A program made the translations under genes and the position numbers. The notes under the pieces were generated by a model. That model was not told where the DNA came from and searched no databases. It was given only the letters and a program-made list of their open reading frames with translations. A stretch of 5,379 nucleotides of DNA from Lachnoclostridium sp. UBA1241. GTDB taxonomy: Bacteria; Bacillota; Clostridia; Lachnospirales; Lachnospiraceae. The stretch is from positions 1 to 5,379 of the forward strand of contig DBWJ01000103.1 in NCBI GenBank assembly GCA_002308955.1. Reading direction: 5' to 3'. Positions 3,868 to 5,379 of the stretch are shown in pieces (position 1 is the first letter of the stretch; each line of letters opens with the position of its first letter).

Positions 3868-5019
3868 TTAAAGCACTCTTACCTTCAGAACTCCCTCAAC
3901 CGCCTGAATCTTGGTGATGGAGGAAGCATCGATCTTTCCGCATACGTCAAGCACGCTGTAAGCGTAATCGCCTCTGCTCTTGTTGTACATGTTCTCGATG
4001 TTCTGACCGGCAACCGCGCTCGTAAACTGGCTGAGTACATTCGGAATGTTCTTGTGAAGAATGCAGATACGGCTCTCCACACGGCATACGCCGGCATCCA
4101 GTGTCGGGAAGTTTACGGAATTGATAATGTTACCGTTCTCAACGAACTCACGAAGCTCCTTAACGGCCATCTTCGCGCAGTTATCTTCGGACTCCTCGGT
4201 GGAAGCGCCGAGATGCGGGATTGCGATAACACCCTTCATGCCTGCGGTGCGGGCATTCGGGAAATCGGTAATGTAATGAGCCACCTTGCCGCTTGCAAGA
4301 GCCTCTTCCATTGCATCGTCATCAACCAGAAGGTCACGGGCGAAGTTCAGGATGTTAACGCCGTCCTTCATCATCGCGATCGTGTCCTTGTTGATCATCT
4401 TCTTGGTATCGTCAAGAAGCGGAACATGAACGGTGATGTAATCACACTGCTGGAAAATCTCCTCGCGGGAATTTACATGAATAACATTGCGGGACAGCTT
4501 CCATGCGTTCTCAACGGAGATGTAAGGATCACAGCCGTATACGGTCATGCCGAGTGCGCTTGCAGCATTGGCAACCAGAACGCCGATGGCGCCGAGACCG
4601 ATAACACCGAGCTTCTTGCCCTGGATTTCCTTACCGGCGAACTTGCCTTTGCCTTTCTCAACGAGCTTCGCTACGTTCTCATCATCCTTGATGGTCTGTA
4701 CGAAGTCAATACCGCCGAGAATGTCACGGCTTGTAAGAAGGAGACCTGCGATTACAAGCTCCTTAACGCCGTTTGCGTTGGCGCCGGGGGTGTTAAATAC
4801 GACAACACCTTTCTCTGCCAGCTTGTCAAGCGGAATGTTGTTAACGCCTGCGCCTGCTCTTGCTACCGCAAGAAGCTTATCATTGAATTCAAGGTCGTGC
4901 ATCGCTGCGCTTCTTACAAGGGCAAGCTCCGCATCGTCAAGATTATCGACCTTCTCATACTTATCATCAAAAACATCAAGTCCGACCTGTGCAATCGGAT
5001 TCAAGCATGCATATTTCAT
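3868..5019 (-). CDS. serA: D-3-phosphoglycerate dehydrogenase with C-terminal ACT domain
   Basis: NAD-dependent oxidation of 3-phosphoglycerate to 3-phosphohydroxypyruvate, the first committed step of serine biosynthesis. The protein has 383 residues. A substrate-binding part (1-95, with ARAGAGVNNIPLD and NTPGANANGVKEL) surrounds a Rossmann domain with GLGAIG (141-146) and the acidic residue of YGCDP (D164). It continues with VHVPL (197-201), NFARD (225-229; R228 is the expected catalytic arginine) and PHLGAST (268-274; H269 is the expected catalytic histidine). An ACT-like domain fills about 315-383 (RICILHKNIPNVLSQF, ending GVLKVRVL) and suggests allosteric control by serine or another amino acid. 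The usual DVFxxEP box is replaced by TDFPN (251-255). An ATG at 5034 lies in frame, but the one at 5019 has GGGAGG at ideal distance and the normal N-terminus (MKYACLNPIA). The gene follows serC by 27 bp. Confidence 0.95.
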   Translation of the reverse strand: MKYACLNPIAQVGLDVFDDKYEKVDNLDDAELALVRSAAMHDLEFNDKLLAVARAGAGVNNIPLDKLAEKGVVVFNTPGANANGVKELVIAGLLLTSRDILGGIDFVQTIKDDENVAKLVEKGKGKFAGKEIQGKKLGVIGLGAIGVLVANAASALGMTVYGCDPYISVENAWKLSRNVIHVNSREEIFQQCDYITVHVPLLDDTKKMINKDTIAMMKDGVNILNFARDLLVDDDAMEEALASGKVAHYITDFPNARTAGMKGVIAIPHLGASTEESEDNCAKMAVKELREFVENGNIINSVNFPTLDAGVCRVESRICILHKNIPNVLSQFTSAVAGQNIENMYNKSRGDYAYSVLDVCGKIDASSITKIQAVEGVLKVRVL

Positions 5020-5026
5020 TTTTATA

Positions 5027-5032
5027 CCTCCC
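5027..5032 (-). promoter_or_regulatory. Ribosome binding site deciding the serA start
   Basis: GGGAGG on the - strand is spaced 7 nt from the ATG at 5019. The upstream in-frame ATG at 5034 overlaps this site and has none of its own, so 5019 is preferred. Confidence 0.85.
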
Positions 5033-5046
5033 ATTCACGAAAGAAC

Positions 5047-5379
5047 TTATGCGTTCTCTTCCTCAAACTTCTTCATGAAAGCAACCAGCTTCTCTACACC
5101 CTCGATCGGCATAGCGTTGTAGATGCTTGCGCGCATGCCGCCGACACTTCTGTGTCCTTTGAGGTTTACGAAACCGGCTTCGGTTGCTTCCTTGATGAAC
5201 TTCGCGTCGAGGTCGGCGTCACCGGTCACGAACGGAACGTTCATAAGGGAACGGGAGTTCTTCTCAACAGTGCCCTTGAAAAGCTTGCTCTGGTCAAGGA
5301 AATCATAAAGAATCGCAGCCTTCTTCTCGTTGCGCTCCTTCATAACCTCAAGACCGCCCTGCTTCTTGAGCCACTTGAA
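5047..5379 (-). CDS. serC: Phosphoserine aminotransferase, C-terminal part (5' end outside the window)
   Basis: PLP-dependent transamination of 3-phosphohydroxypyruvate with glutamate to give 3-phosphoserine, the second step of serine biosynthesis. The frame is open to the right edge and gives 110 visible C-terminal residues. It starts with FKWLKKQGGLEVMKERNEKKA, typical of the family. Further on is the signature GHRSVGGMRASIYNAMP. By analogy with E. coli SerC, its H76, R77 and R83 (visible numbering) correspond to residues that bind the substrate phosphate and carboxylate. The PLP-binding lysine lies in the missing N-terminal part. The ATG at 5343 is internal. The gene runs into serA after 27 bp, so the two are almost certainly cotranscribed; the operon promoter is outside the window. 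Confidence 0.96.
   Translation of the reverse strand, partial: FKWLKKQGGLEVMKERNEKKAAILYDFLDQSKLFKGTVEKNSRSLMNVPFVTGDADLDAKFIKEATEAGFVNLKGHRSVGGMRASIYNAMPIEGVEKLVAFMKKFEEENA

Noticed and set aside
4789..4808. GGTGTTA...AACACC inverted repeat inside serA
   Set aside because: It resembles an array unit, but the spacing is far shorter than in the array and the sequence is explained by conserved codons of the VVVFNTPG region, so it is probably chance.

Overview
The window looks like chromosomal DNA from a Firmicute of the class Clostridia, most likely Lachnospiraceae-like. This is inferred from strong AGGAGG-type ribosome binding sites, a TTG start, a TM1266-type hydrogenase-system regulator, and a SerA of the type I associate with Clostridia. 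No database search was possible, so the taxon is only a suggestion.

Layout. On the + strand, bases 1-630 hold the 3' end of tyrS (tyrosyl-tRNA synthetase), followed by a strong intrinsic terminator at 678-717. From there to 1212 there is no gene. This gap holds a tandem pair of 17-bp repeats (721-758) and then a regular array of alternating-orientation 7-mers (778-1205), which I consider the most unusual signal in the window. The other genes are all on the - strand. Read in their direction of transcription they are: the 3' part of serC (phosphoserine aminotransferase, entering at the right edge), serA (phosphoglycerate dehydrogenase with an ACT domain), a CbxX/SpoVK-type AAA+ ATPase with an extra helical N-terminal region, a terminator, a small TM1266-family iron-only hydrogenase system regulator, and a hemolysin III/PAQR-family seven-helix membrane protein. 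The last of these converges on tyrS across the repeat array.

How the genes work together. serC and serA are consecutive steps of serine biosynthesis and lie 27 bp apart. The AAA+ gene follows 24 bp after serA with its own ribosome binding site, so the three probably share one transcript ending at the terminator at 2392-2420. The TM1266 regulator and the hemolysin III gene are co-oriented but separated by 171 bp. That gap contains a perfect 13-bp inverted repeat and promoter-like sequence, so hemolysin III may be transcribed and controlled separately.

The array. Eight complete units read T[A/C]ACACC - 21 or 22 nt - GGTGT[G/T]A (one unit with a single mismatch). Every unit is separated from the next by exactly 17 nt, and a ninth left half ends 7 bp before the hemolysin III stop codon. 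The period is 52-53 bp, close to five turns of B-DNA. In the tyrS-side units the 7-mers and spacing are kept while the sequence between them has diverged. The element is neither a CRISPR nor any repeat family I recognise. Unit 3 also looks like a bidirectional terminator. Whether the array works as DNA-binding sites, RNA hairpins or both is undetermined.
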